A stretch of 17,833 bases of DNA, taken from NCBI GenBank assembly GCA_015491585.1, contig WFVQ01000218.1, forward strand, positions 1 to 17,833. The letters run 5' to 3'. A program made the translations under genes and the position numbers. The DNA is from Deltaproteobacteria bacterium (GTDB taxonomy: Bacteria; Desulfobacterota; Dissulfuribacteria; Dissulfuribacterales; S140-46). Positions 1-7,403 of this stretch are shown here, piece after piece; position 1 is the first letter of the stretch; each line of letters starts with the position of its first letter. Below the pieces are notes generated by a model. The model saw only the letters and a list, made by a program, of their open reading frames with translations, had not been told where the DNA came from and did not search any database.

Positions 1-2
1 AT

Positions 3-1850
3 CCCAAGAGGATCTTCGAAGGAGTCAGAGAGGGCGTGGAACACGGCGGGAACCAGAGCGGCATCCCCACAGTCAACGGCTCCATCCTCTTCGACGAGCG
101 CTACCTGGGCAAACCCCTGGTGTTCTGCGGCACCGGCGGAATCATGCCAAAGGAGGTGTGCGACCAGCCGGCCCATGAGAAGAGGGCCAGGCCAGGAGAT
201 GCCATAGTCATGTGTGGAGGCCGCATAGGCAAGGACGGCATTCATGGCGCTACCTTCTCCTCTGAAGAGCTGCACGAGGGCTCGCCGGCCACGGCGGTGC
301 AGATAGGCGATCCCATAACCCAGAAGAAGATGACCGACTTCCTGCTCAGGGCCAGGGACCTCTGCCTCTACCACTCCATTACCGACAACGGCGCCGGAGG
401 GCTCTCCTCCTCGGTGGGAGAGATGGCCCAGGAGGCAGGAGGCATGGAGCTGCACCTCGACAGGGCCCCGCTGAAATATCCCGGCCTCCAGCCCTGGGAG
501 ATCCTCCTCTCCGAGGCCCAGGAGCGTATGACCGTCGCCGTTCCCCAGGAGAAGCTGGACGAGTTTCTGGCGCTTGCCAGGAAGATGGACGTGGAGGCCA
601 CCGTGCTCGGCACCTTCACGGATTCGGGCAAGTATCACTGCCTCTATGACGGAAAGACCGTGGCCTACCTGGACCTCGATTTCGTCCACGACGGGGTTCC
701 ACAGCTCGAACTGAGGGCGGTATGGAATCCACCATCCCACGAGGAGCCGAACTTTCCCGAACCAGAGGAGCTGGGAGCCACCCTCAAGCAGCTCCTCGGC
801 AGGTTCAACGTCTGCAGCAAGGAGTACGTGGTGCGCCAGTACGACCACGAGGTGCAGGGGGGCAGCGTGGTCAAACCCCTGACCGGGGCCCAGGACGACG
901 GCCCCAGCGACGCGGCGGTCATAAGGCCGGATCTCGACTCCTTCGACGGCCTGGTGGTGGCCCACGGCATATGTCCCCGTTACAGCGACATCGACACCTA
1001 CGACATGGCGTGCTGCGCCGTGGACGAGGCGGTCAGGAACGCCATCGCCGTTGGCGGCACCCTGGAGTTCATGGCCGGCCTGGACAACTTCTGCTGGTGC
1101 GATCCTGTCCAGTCCGAGAAGACCCCTGACGGCCATTATAAGCTCGCCCAGCTCGTTAGGGCGAACAAGGGGCTCTACGACGTCTGCACCGCATACGGCG
1201 TGCCCTGCATCTCGGGCAAGGACTCCATGAAGAACGACGCAACCATCGGCGGGGTCAAGATATCCATCCCGCCCACACTGCTCTATTCGGTGATCAGCCG
1301 CATCGAGGACGTCAGGCTGGCGGTCACCATGGACGCCAAGCGTCCTGGCGACCTGGTCTATGTCCTGGGGATCACCTACCCGGAGATGGGGGCGTCCGAG
1401 TACTTTCAAATGATGGGCTTCACCGGCAACCGGGTTCCGCGGGTGCGGTTCCAGGATGCCAGGAAGAGGTACGACGCCCTGGCCTCCGCCATCCGCAAGG
1501 GACTCGTGGCCTCCTGCCACGACTGCTCGGACGGCGGCGTGGCCGTAGCGCTTGCGGAGACCGCCTTCTCCGGCGGCCTGGGAATGATAGTGGACATCGA
1601 CGCCCTGCCCAGCGAAGGGGTGGCCAGGAGGGACCACCTCCTGTTCAGCGAGAGCCAGAGCCGGTTCGTGGTGACAGTCCCCCAGCGCCATCAGGCGGCC
1701 TTCGAGCAGGAGATGGAGGGAACCGGGTTCAACCTCGTGGGACGTGTGACCCAGACGCCGGAGTTCCAGATGGAGTCCAAGGGAGAGATCCTCCTGCGGG
1801 AATCCATCGAAGACCTCAAAGAGGCGTGGCAGAGGCCGCTGCGATGGTAG
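3..1850 (+). CDS. purL: Phosphoribosylformylglycinamidine synthase, synthetase subunit PurL (5' end outside window)
   Basis: PurL catalyses the ATP- and ammonia-dependent conversion of formylglycinamide ribotide to the amidine in de novo purine synthesis. The reading frame is open from base 3, and the first codons read as family sequence (PKRIFEGVREGVEHGGNQSG), so the GTG at 36 is internal and the true start lies upstream. Visible marks are the GGNQSGIPTVNG nucleotide-binding stretch near the left edge, DGPSDAAVIRP in the second synthetase half, and the GKDSMKND motif around base 1215. About 615 codons are visible, which is only the C-terminal portion of what is probably the long form. No glutaminase domain follows before the TAG stop, so glutamine hydrolysis should be done by a separate PurQ encoded elsewhere. 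The stop overlaps the start of the next gene by seven bases, indicating translational coupling. Identity is secure; total length is unknown. Confidence 0.95.
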   Translation, partial: PKRIFEGVREGVEHGGNQSGIPTVNGSILFDERYLGKPLVFCGTGGIMPKEVCDQPAHEKRARPGDAIVMCGGRIGKDGIHGATFSSEELHEGSPATAVQIGDPITQKKMTDFLLRARDLCLYHSITDNGAGGLSSSVGEMAQEAGGMELHLDRAPLKYPGLQPWEILLSEAQERMTVAVPQEKLDEFLALARKMDVEATVLGTFTDSGKYHCLYDGKTVAYLDLDFVHDGVPQLELRAVWNPPSHEEPNFPEPEELGATLKQLLGRFNVCSKEYVVRQYDHEVQGGSVVKPLTGAQDDGPSDAAVIRPDLDSFDGLVVAHGICPRYSDIDTYDMACCAVDEAVRNAIAVGGTLEFMAGLDNFCWCDPVQSEKTPDGHYKLAQLVRANKGLYDVCTAYGVPCISGKDSMKNDATIGGVKISIPPTLLYSVISRIEDVRLAVTMDAKRPGDLVYVLGITYPEMGASEYFQMMGFTGNRVPRVRFQDARKRYDALASAIRKGLVASCHDCSDGGVAVALAETAFSGGLGMIVDIDALPSEGVARRDHLLFSESQSRFVVTVPQRHQAAFEQEMEGTGFNLVGRVTQTPEFQMESKGEILLRESIEDLKEAWQRPLRW

Positions 1851-2350
1851 AAGATCACAGCCGGGAAGAGCTGGTCGAGGAGGAGGCCTTCCTGATAGAG
1901 CACTCGGGCGAGATCCCGGAGGTGGCCCTCCACGGCTCCATCCACTACCTCACGGCAGACCCTGACGGGCCCTGCATATCTCTGACCCAGGTCGAGGAGG
2001 AGAGGCTCAGGCAGGCGGTGCTCAACCGGTACAGATTCATCATCCTGCGCGACCTCAATCCCCGCAACCGCGACAAGTCCATCTACAGGGGAGTCGAGCG
2101 CGCCATCGTCAACTGGAGGAGGATGCGGAAATTTGCCGATAAGCATGGATACAGATTGGAAGAGACGGCCAGGGAGATCGCCCGCGCCGTCTCCGCCTTC
2201 CTGGAGAGGGAACTCCAAGACGTCAGCAGTGGAAGCCGGGAGACCTGTCTGAACTGCTCTCTGGAGGAGCTGCGGTGGTTCCTCATGGATCTCGGCGCCG
2301 GAGAGGAGCGGCTGATCAGTGAAGTAGAGAGGGTGTGCTGCCTGAGATGA
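1844..2350 (+). CDS. Conserved-looking hypothetical protein, 168 aa, function unknown
   Basis: I do not recognise this family. I chose the ATG at 1844, which overlaps the purL stop (ATGGTAG); a GTG at 1826 in the same frame lies deeper inside purL and is less likely. The product is soluble, charged and predicted mostly helical, with no signal peptide or membrane segment. A basic central part (RNRDKSIYRGVERAIVNWRRMRKF) is followed by a long helical stretch, then a CxxC pair (C135, C138) and a C-terminal Cys-Cys near the end, so metal or redox chemistry is possible but not shown. Its own TGA overlaps the next start as ATGA. Codon use and GC content match purL and the neighbours, so it looks like a real, resident gene. 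Confidence is high that it is a gene and nil on function. Confidence 0.8.
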   Translation: MVEDHSREELVEEEAFLIEHSGEIPEVALHGSIHYLTADPDGPCISLTQVEEERLRQAVLNRYRFIILRDLNPRNRDKSIYRGVERAIVNWRRMRKFADKHGYRLEETAREIARAVSAFLERELQDVSSGSRETCLNCSLEELRWFLMDLGAGEERLISEVERVCCLR

Positions 2351-3474
2351 ATCCGTCAGAGAAATCCGACCGCGAAGGGCGCTGCCCATCTCCGCCAGGG
2401 AACAACGGCAAACTTGCGAGCTGGCTCTCCGCCGCCCTGGGCACTGGCATACTCTTCGTGGGGCTCAGGCTCTTCCTCCCCTTCTTCGAACCAATCTGCT
2501 GGGCCATAATCCTGGCCCTTTTCTTCTATCCCGCCTTCAGGTGGCTCCACCAGACCCTGAGGCTATCGGACGGGTTCGCCTCGTTCCTCATGTGCGTGGT
2601 GATAATAACCTTCATCATACTCCCTGTCTTCGCATTACTGGCCAGCATGACCACCGAGGTCATCAGGGTCTACAACCAGGTGCAGGACCATATCCTCTCG
2701 GGCAGCTTCTCCATAATCCCGGACAAGGCAAACCATCCCATACTCCACAAGGCGGCCTCCTCGGCCATGAACCTGTTCAGGACCCATGAGGGCGAGGTAA
2801 GGGCCACCATAACCGAGATATCCAAGAAGATGGGGGAGTTCTTTATCAGGCAAGGGACCGTGGTCTTCAGGAACGTCGCCAACCTGCTGTTCAAGGCCGC
2901 CCTGATGCTGGTCACCCTCTTCTACCTCTTCAAGGACGGAGAGAAGATGCTGGGCCTGTTCAAGAGCCTGCTGCCCCTTCCCAGAAACGAGGTGGAGAAC
3001 TTCGCCAGGATCACCGAGGACGTCCTCTCCGCCACCCTTTACGGCAATCTGATGACGGCTTTCATCCAGGCGGGTTTCGGCGTCTTCATCCTATGGCTGC
3101 TGGACTTCTCCGCTCCCATACTATGGGGCATAATCATGGGGCTCTCCGCCTTCATTCCCATCGTCGGCACCGCCATAGTGTGGGTGCCGGCCACGCTCTA
3201 CCTCTTTGCCACCGGGCTCTATCTCAAGGGAGCTGCGCTGCTGGCGTTCAGTGTCCTGGTGATAAGCCAGATCGACTACTTCCTGAGGCCATATCTCATA
3301 AGCGGCAAGACCGAACTTCACAACATGTTCCTCTTCTTTAGCATCATAGGAGGGATAAACGTGTTCGGCCTCATCGGCCTGGTCCTGGGGCCGATAATCA
3401 TCGGCCTGTGCGTGGCCGTACTGGAGCTCTATAGGTATCACTTCCTCGGCCATCCCAGGGAGGAGTGGCCGTGA
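2347..3474 (+). CDS. AI-2E/PerM (UPF0118) family membrane transporter
   Basis: This is an integral membrane protein of about 375 residues in the AI-2E family transporter group, whose members have been linked to autoinducer-2 export, Na+/H+ exchange and other substrates; the substrate here cannot be read from sequence. I use the ATG at 2347, which overlaps the preceding stop as ATGA, rather than the upstream GTG at 2335. Hydrophobic segments occur in the family pattern: a helix pair near the N terminus (LGTGILFVGLRLFLPFF and the ICWAIILALFFYPAF region), a third helix (FLMCVVIITFIILPVFALLA), a polar loop of about 100 residues, and a C-terminal block of helices. That block carries the typical GLSAFIPIVGTAIVWVPA segment and the SGKTELHNMFLFFSIIGGINVFGLIGLVLGP signature region. 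It lies inside the purL-xer run and its stop overlaps the next GTG start. Family assignment is firm. Confidence 0.9.
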   Translation: MNPSEKSDREGRCPSPPGNNGKLASWLSAALGTGILFVGLRLFLPFFEPICWAIILALFFYPAFRWLHQTLRLSDGFASFLMCVVIITFIILPVFALLASMTTEVIRVYNQVQDHILSGSFSIIPDKANHPILHKAASSAMNLFRTHEGEVRATITEISKKMGEFFIRQGTVVFRNVANLLFKAALMLVTLFYLFKDGEKMLGLFKSLLPLPRNEVENFARITEDVLSATLYGNLMTAFIQAGFGVFILWLLDFSAPILWGIIMGLSAFIPIVGTAIVWVPATLYLFATGLYLKGAALLAFSVLVISQIDYFLRPYLISGKTELHNMFLFFSIIGGINVFGLIGLVLGPIIIGLCVAVLELYRYHFLGHPREEWP

Positions 3475-4379
3475 GCAGCTATCCGGCACTGCTGGAGTCA
3501 GGAGAGCTGGAGAGACGGGCGGACCTGCTGTGGTCCATGCTGGGAGAGTGCCGCCTCTGTCCCAGGGAGTGCGGAGCCAACCGCCTGAAAGGTGAGACCG
3601 GATTCTGCCGCGTGGGAAGGCGGGCGGTCCTGTCCAGCTACGGTCCCCACTTCGGTGAGGAGCGGCCCATATCGGGGAGAAAAGGTTCCGGGACCGTGTT
3701 CTTCGGGGGCTGCAACCTCGGCTGTGTCTTCTGCCAGAACCACGAGATAAGTCATGGCCTGGCTGGTTACGAGGCCGAGCCGGAGATGCTGGCGTTCGCC
3801 TTCCTGTCCCTCCAGCACGACGGCTGCCACAACATCAATCTCGTGACCCCCTCTCATGTGGTCCCCCAGGTGGTCAAGGCCGTGTTACTGGCCGCCAGGG
3901 AGGGGCTCACCATTCCCATCGTCTACAACTGCGGTGGTTACGAAAAGGTGGAGACACTCCGGCTGCTGGAAGGGATAGTGGACATATACATGCCGGACTT
4001 CAAGTTCTGGGACCAGAAAAGGGCAGTCGCCCTGGCCCAGGCGCCTGCCTACCGGGAGGCAGCCACCGCTGCCCTGCAGGAGATGCACCGCCAGGTTGGA
4101 GACCTGAAAATCGAAGGGGGTCTGGCTGTTAGGGGACTCCTCGTGAGACACCTGCTACTCCCTGGGGCTGTTGGCGACGCGGCCAGTATAGCCCGTTGGC
4201 TCGCCTCCACGCTCTCGAAGGAGACCTATCTCAACCTCATGGACCAGTACAGGCCGTGCAACCGGGCAAGAGAGTTTCCGGATCTGGCCAGGCGTATCAC
4301 TGACGCAGAATTCCAGGCTGCTGCCAAGGCGGCCATCGAGGCCGGGCTCAAAAGGCTGGATCACCTCATCCAGGTATGA
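3471..4379 (+). CDS. PflX-type radical SAM protein (COG1313-like putative activase)
   Basis: This is a radical S-adenosylmethionine enzyme of about 302 residues. The cluster-binding motif CX3CX2C is at C81, C85 and C88 (GGCNLGCVFCQNHEIS), preceded by a second cysteine set (C27, C30, C34, C46; CRLCPRECG...GFC) that could hold an auxiliary iron-sulfur site. The sequence continues with HNINLVTPSHVVPQ and YNCGGYEKVETL, which I associate with the PflX branch of pyruvate-formate-lyase-activating-enzyme relatives rather than true PflA. I chose the GTG at 3471: an AGGAG lies five bases upstream and the start overlaps the transporter stop as GTGA, whereas the GTG at 3465 would sit inside that Shine-Dalgarno. 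No pyruvate formate-lyase or other glycyl radical enzyme is visible nearby, so the substrate is unknown. Related AMMECR1-linked radical SAM proteins are an alternative, but no AMMECR1 or Memo gene is present. Confidence 0.85.
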   Translation: MSSYPALLESGELERRADLLWSMLGECRLCPRECGANRLKGETGFCRVGRRAVLSSYGPHFGEERPISGRKGSGTVFFGGCNLGCVFCQNHEISHGLAGYEAEPEMLAFAFLSLQHDGCHNINLVTPSHVVPQVVKAVLLAAREGLTIPIVYNCGGYEKVETLRLLEGIVDIYMPDFKFWDQKRAVALAQAPAYREAATAALQEMHRQVGDLKIEGGLAVRGLLVRHLLLPGAVGDAASIARWLASTLSKETYLNLMDQYRPCNRAREFPDLARRITDAEFQAAAKAAIEAGLKRLDHLIQV

Positions 4380-4388
4380 GGAGGGAGA

Positions 4389-4853
4389 ATGGCGGACAAG
4401 ATGAGTTGGAGGGAAATAGACAGGATGCGCGACCGAGGAGGGCGCAGGGGCTCCCGCACCTCTTTGGAGAAGGCCCTGGAGGATCCCAGGCTCAAGGCGC
4501 GTTATCTCGAGAAGGCAGAGAGGCTATTCATGGGCCCCAAGGGCCGGCCGGGCCATGCCAAGGCCCTACAAGAGCTGCACGAGGCCTTCGGGACCCCGGC
4601 TTTCGGCGCCAAGGTGTCGGCATACATGGAGGAGTATGGTCTGCCCGAGGACTGGCGTACCCTGATCCTTCTCCTTGATCTGGACGATCCCGCTATCGTA
4701 GTCAAGGCACTGGAACAGCTCGCCGGCATGGCAGATGAGATGGGAACCGTTGAAAAAAAAGGCTTCCTGGGCAAACTCAAGGTCCTCGCCCTTACCGCCG
4801 ACGATCCGGATATACAAGAGCTGGCAGAGGAGCTGCTGGAAACGCTGAGATGA
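4389..4853 (+). CDS. Conserved-looking hypothetical protein, 154 aa, helical-repeat-like
   Basis: I do not recognise this family. The ATG at 4389 follows a very strong GAGGAGGGAGA Shine-Dalgarno nine bases after the previous stop. The N terminus is strongly basic (REIDRMRDRGGRRGSRTSLEKAL), while the rest is leucine-rich, charged and apparently all helical. A stretch of the form DWRTLILLLDLDDPAIVVKALEQL and a later KLKVLALTADDPDIQELAEELL resemble the helix-turn-helix units of HEAT-like repeats with a DDP turn in each, which suggests a protein-binding scaffold. The basic N terminus could contact nucleic acid. No catalytic residues, cysteines or membrane segments are evident. It sits directly before the Xer recombinase gene in the same run; a link to the recombinase is possible but rests only on position. 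Confidence 0.8.
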   Translation: MADKMSWREIDRMRDRGGRRGSRTSLEKALEDPRLKARYLEKAERLFMGPKGRPGHAKALQELHEAFGTPAFGAKVSAYMEEYGLPEDWRTLILLLDLDDPAIVVKALEQLAGMADEMGTVEKKGFLGKLKVLALTADDPDIQELAEELLETLR

Positions 4854-4869
4854 ACCGCCCGTGAACCGC
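4850..4869 (+). repeat. Short tandem duplication at the xer start with chained ATGA/GTGA
   Basis: The octamer TGAACCGC occurs twice with an 11-base offset (4851-4858 and 4862-4869). The stop of the 154-aa gene forms an ATGA with the ATG at 4850. That ATG opens a four-codon frame (M-N-R-P) whose TGA stop overlaps the GTG start of xer at 4861. A terminating ribosome could therefore re-initiate twice in a row, or the ATG copy may simply be a relic of an earlier xer start displaced by the duplication. The repeat and overlaps are directly visible; the functional reading is inference. Confidence 0.55.
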
Positions 4870-5763
4870 GACCTATCCTGGGACCAATCTTTGGACAGAT
4901 TTCTCGACCACCTTGCGGTGGAGAGGGGATTGTCCATGGAGACCGTGGAGGCCTACAGCCGCGACCTCGGCAGCTTCGCGGCCTTTGCCAGAAGGAGCGG
5001 GGTGGATGATCCAGGAGAGACAGGGCCGCACCACGTCCTGCTCTGGCTCAAGGGGCTGAAGCAGGAGGGACTATCCCCACGGACCGCAAACAGACGGCTT
5101 TCGGCGCTAAGAGGCTTCTTCCGGTTCCTGATAGAGGAAGAGGGGTTGGAGAATTCGCCCCTCACCCTGATCTCCAACCCCAAGATCGGTCTCGACATCC
5201 CAAAGGTGCTCACCGTGGAGGAGATGGAGGAGCTCCTCTCCATGCCCGATACATCCACACCCCGCGGGCTCAGGGACAGGGCCATGCTGGAGCTTGGCTA
5301 CGGCTGCGGGCTCAGGGCCTCAGAGCTGGTCTCGCTCACCCTGCCCGCGGTAAGCGGCCAGGAGTTCCTCAGGGTCACTGGCAAAGGAGATGCTGAAAGG
5401 GTCATCCCCTTAGGGGCAGAGGCAGAACACTGGGTGGAGCGGTATGTCAAGGAGGCCCGTCCAGCCCTTCTGGGCAGGCACAGCTCGAACTATCTCTTTG
5501 TGGGGAGAAAAGGGAAGCCGCTCTCGCGCCAGCGGCTCTGGCAGTTGATAAAGACCTATGCCGTATCGGCCGGCCTCGAAGAATCGGTCTCCCCCCACAC
5601 CCTGCGCCACTCGTTCGCCACTCACCTCCTGCAAGGGGGCGCCGACCTCCGCGTGGTCCAGATGCTCCTCGGCCACAAGAACATCACCACTACCCAGATC
5701 TACACCCACCTGGACCTCACCCATCTCAGGAAGGTCCACCGGATGTACCATCCCAGGGGATGA
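4861..5763 (+). CDS. xerD: Tyrosine recombinase of the XerC/XerD family
   Basis: Xer recombinases resolve chromosome dimers at the dif site at the terminus. This 300-residue protein has an N-terminal SAM-like core-binding domain (about residues 8-90) and a complete catalytic domain. The catalytic residues are all present: R152 (GLRASELVSL), K175 in the TGKGDAERVIPL beta-hairpin, H246 and R249 (HTLRHSFATHLL), H272 (LLGHKNITTTQIYTH) and the nucleophile Y281. Length and motif order fit the cellular XerC/XerD proteins rather than a phage or integron integrase, and no attachment site or cargo is adjacent. The symbol xerD is my best guess between C and D. The start is a GTG with no good Shine-Dalgarno of its own, so translation probably depends on coupling to the upstream gene (see the duplicated start region at 4850-4869). 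Confidence 0.88.
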   Translation: MNRDLSWDQSLDRFLDHLAVERGLSMETVEAYSRDLGSFAAFARRSGVDDPGETGPHHVLLWLKGLKQEGLSPRTANRRLSALRGFFRFLIEEEGLENSPLTLISNPKIGLDIPKVLTVEEMEELLSMPDTSTPRGLRDRAMLELGYGCGLRASELVSLTLPAVSGQEFLRVTGKGDAERVIPLGAEAEHWVERYVKEARPALLGRHSSNYLFVGRKGKPLSRQRLWQLIKTYAVSAGLEESVSPHTLRHSFATHLLQGGADLRVVQMLLGHKNITTTQIYTHLDLTHLRKVHRMYHPRG

Positions 5764-5801
5764 TTTCCGCCGGTAGTGGGGCGGCCCCTTGGTTCAGCCC
5801 T

Positions 5802-5984
5802 TCAATAGCGCACCACCAAACGGAAAAAGGTATCGTACGCACGGACAATGCAGAATAGGAGGGAGCGGACTCCAGGACGCTTGGAGCGGCACGCAATGCA
5901 GACTATGGGCCCCATGAAGTGGAGGGGGGAGAGATAGTGGGCGACGAGGTCTTTGAGGTTCTTGTGGTGTCTGGAGATGGTCAT
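5802..5984 (-). CDS. Small basic protein, 60 aa, unrecognised
   Basis: This short minus-strand frame starts with ATG at 5984, preceded at six bases by a perfect AAGGAGG Shine-Dalgarno (complement of 5991-5997), the best ribosome-binding site in the region. Its 60 residues are rich in Arg/Lys and hydrophobic residues. The N-terminal half contains NLKDLVAHYLSPLH; the C-terminal half holds three cysteines (C29, C32, C45) and a hydrophobic/basic segment (RSLLFCIVRAYDTFFRLVV) that could be amphipathic or membrane-associated. It occupies an otherwise empty intergenic region, convergent to xer with 38 bases between the stops. I have a vague memory of small deltaproteobacterial proteins with a similar L-x-P-L-H pattern but cannot verify it. 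No function is proposed. It could also be a chance ORF. Confidence 0.5.
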   Translation of the reverse strand: MTISRHHKNLKDLVAHYLSPLHFMGPIVCIACRSKRPGVRSLLFCIVRAYDTFFRLVVRY

Positions 5985-6248
5985 GGCGAGCCTCCTTGCT
6001 CTCTTTGCACCCGGCCCGGCTGCTATGCCCCTTTGTTTTACTTATCGGCATTTTCCAGGAAAATTTCATCTCCGTCCACAAAGGGCGGCCAGCCGTACTG
6101 TCTCTGTGAACCCTAGTTTTTCTTCCCAAAACCTGTGAAATTATTAACTATAACTTGCTTTTTCCCGGCAAGACGATATTGTAAAAAAAAGTTAATACCA
6201 ACTAAAACAACCAATGGAGAGTGGTATCCGGGGAGGAGGCGTGCGAGT
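5985..6248. other. AT-rich intergenic region upstream of the kinase
   Basis: Apart from the palindrome at 6050-6064 I see no gene here. The base composition drops sharply in GC compared with the flanking genes. A weak sigma-70-like pair for the kinase is TTGCTT (about 6153-6158) and TATTGT (about 6175-6180) with a 16-base spacer, with a short inverted repeat CTTGC...GCAAG inside it. The in-frame GTG at 6135 would add residues of non-coding character (KLLTITCFFPARRYCKKK) to the kinase, so I treat that stretch as leader. Confidence 0.4.
6050..6064. promoter_or_regulatory. 15-bp palindrome, possible operator
   Basis: ATTTTCC-A-GGAAAAT is a perfect 7-1-7 inverted repeat in the AT-rich gap between the 60-aa minus-strand ORF and the histidine kinase gene. 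It lies about 53 bases upstream of the small ORF's Shine-Dalgarno and about 185 bases upstream of the kinase start, a position suited to binding a dimeric regulator of the small ORF. There is no T tract on either side, so it is not a terminator. The symmetry is visible; the operator role is a guess. Confidence 0.3.
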
Positions 6249-7403
6249 ATGTTAAACAAAGAGGAGTATTGGGCCCTCGTAGAAGCTGCTCTAGAGCACT
6301 CACCCGACGGCGTATTGGTGGTGGACCAGGAATGGCGCATGCTGTACTTCAATTCGAGATTCGTGGATATGTGGGAGATACCTCCAGACATAAGAGAGAT
6401 AAGGGATGACAAGCAGTCGATACAGACCGTGCTGGAAAAACTGGAGGATCCGGAAGGTTTTCTCCGCAAGGTCGAGTATCTGCAAGCCAATCCCGATCTG
6501 TGCAGCAAAGACGAGCTTCGCCTTAAGGACGGCCACGTGTATGAACGCTATACGACACCGCTCCACTCAGCCGATGGCCGCTTCCTTGGAAGGATATGGT
6601 TCTTTCATGACATCACCGACAGGGTCCGGGCCCACGAGAGACAGCTCGAGCTGGAAGGCCAGGTGAAAAGGCTGGAAAAGCTCAACAGTCTCAAGGATTT
6701 CGCTGCCTCCATAGCCCATCACCTCAACAATCTGCTCCTGGGGATAATCGGCAACATAGAACTCGCGGAGAAGGCCGCATCCTTTTCAAAAGGAGAAATG
6801 ATAACTTTGTACCTGGAGGTGGCAAAGGAGATCTCCCAACGTGCCGCAGACCTTTCGAGCCAAATACTCCATTACATAGGAGATGGTTCCATCGAGCTTA
6901 GTGACGTGGAAATCGGCTCCCTTGTCTACCAAGTGGCACAGGAGATGAAGGAGATGGCGCCGGAGTGGGCCTTGATCGAGGTGCGGCCAGGGCCTCCATG
7001 CAGTGTCAAGGCCGATCCCAAGCTGCTCAGGGGTTGCCTTCAGAGCATCGTGCACAACTCCCTGGAGGCCCTTGAAGGAGAAGGCGAGGTAAATCTGTCG
7101 TGGAGATTGGAGAGGCCACAAAAGATTGGGCAGGAAGAACTCCCTTTTGGTGAGCCGTCGTTAGAGGCCTCAAGTGCAAAAAACGGTTATGTGTGCATAG
7201 AGGTCCAGGACGACGGTTGCGGCATAGAGCCGGAGATACTGGACCGGGTGTTCGATCCATTCTTCAGCACCAAGGAGTTCGGGCGCGGGCTCGGGCTGGC
7301 GACGGTCCTTGGAATCGTACACTCCCACGGAGGAGAGCTGAAGTTGACATCAGAGAAGGGGAGAGGCACCAAGGTCTCCGTCTATCTTCCCCTTGGATAC
7401 TAA
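6249..7403 (+). CDS. Orphan sensor histidine kinase with N-terminal PAS domain
   Basis: This is a cytoplasmic two-component sensor kinase of 384 residues. I start it at ATG 6249, which follows GGGGAGGAGG at nine bases. A PAS domain (about residues 8-130: ALEHSPDGVLVVDQEWRMLYFNSRF... to RIWFFHDITDR) is followed by a short coiled linker. The dimerisation/phosphoacceptor helix has SIAHHLNNLLLG with the likely phosphorylated H157. The ATP-binding domain has an N box (N270, HNSLEAL), D box (DDGCGIEPE from D321), F box (VFDPFFSTKE) and G box (GRGLGLATV from G345). The AHxxNNLL form of the H box is like that of NtrB-type and other PAS-linked kinases. There are no transmembrane helices, so the signal should be cytosolic. 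No response regulator gene is adjacent, so its partner is unknown. Its stop overlaps that of convergent pyrC. Confidence 0.92.
   Translation: MLNKEEYWALVEAALEHSPDGVLVVDQEWRMLYFNSRFVDMWEIPPDIREIRDDKQSIQTVLEKLEDPEGFLRKVEYLQANPDLCSKDELRLKDGHVYERYTTPLHSADGRFLGRIWFFHDITDRVRAHERQLELEGQVKRLEKLNSLKDFAASIAHHLNNLLLGIIGNIELAEKAASFSKGEMITLYLEVAKEISQRAADLSSQILHYIGDGSIELSDVEIGSLVYQVAQEMKEMAPEWALIEVRPGPPCSVKADPKLLRGCLQSIVHNSLEALEGEGEVNLSWRLERPQKIGQEELPFGEPSLEASSAKNGYVCIEVQDDGCGIEPEILDRVFDPFFSTKEFGRGLGLATVLGIVHSHGGELKLTSEKGRGTKVSVYLPLGY

Noticed and set aside
4861..5763. Mobile-element or integron integrase at the xer gene
   Set aside because: Length, motif order and operon context fit cellular XerC/XerD. 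There is no attachment site, cassette, transposase or cargo nearby, and composition matches the neighbours.
6135..6248. N-terminal extension of the kinase to the GTG at 6135
   Set aside because: The stretch is AT-rich with non-coding character, while ATG 6249 has a strong GGAGGAGG-type site and a normal PAS start.
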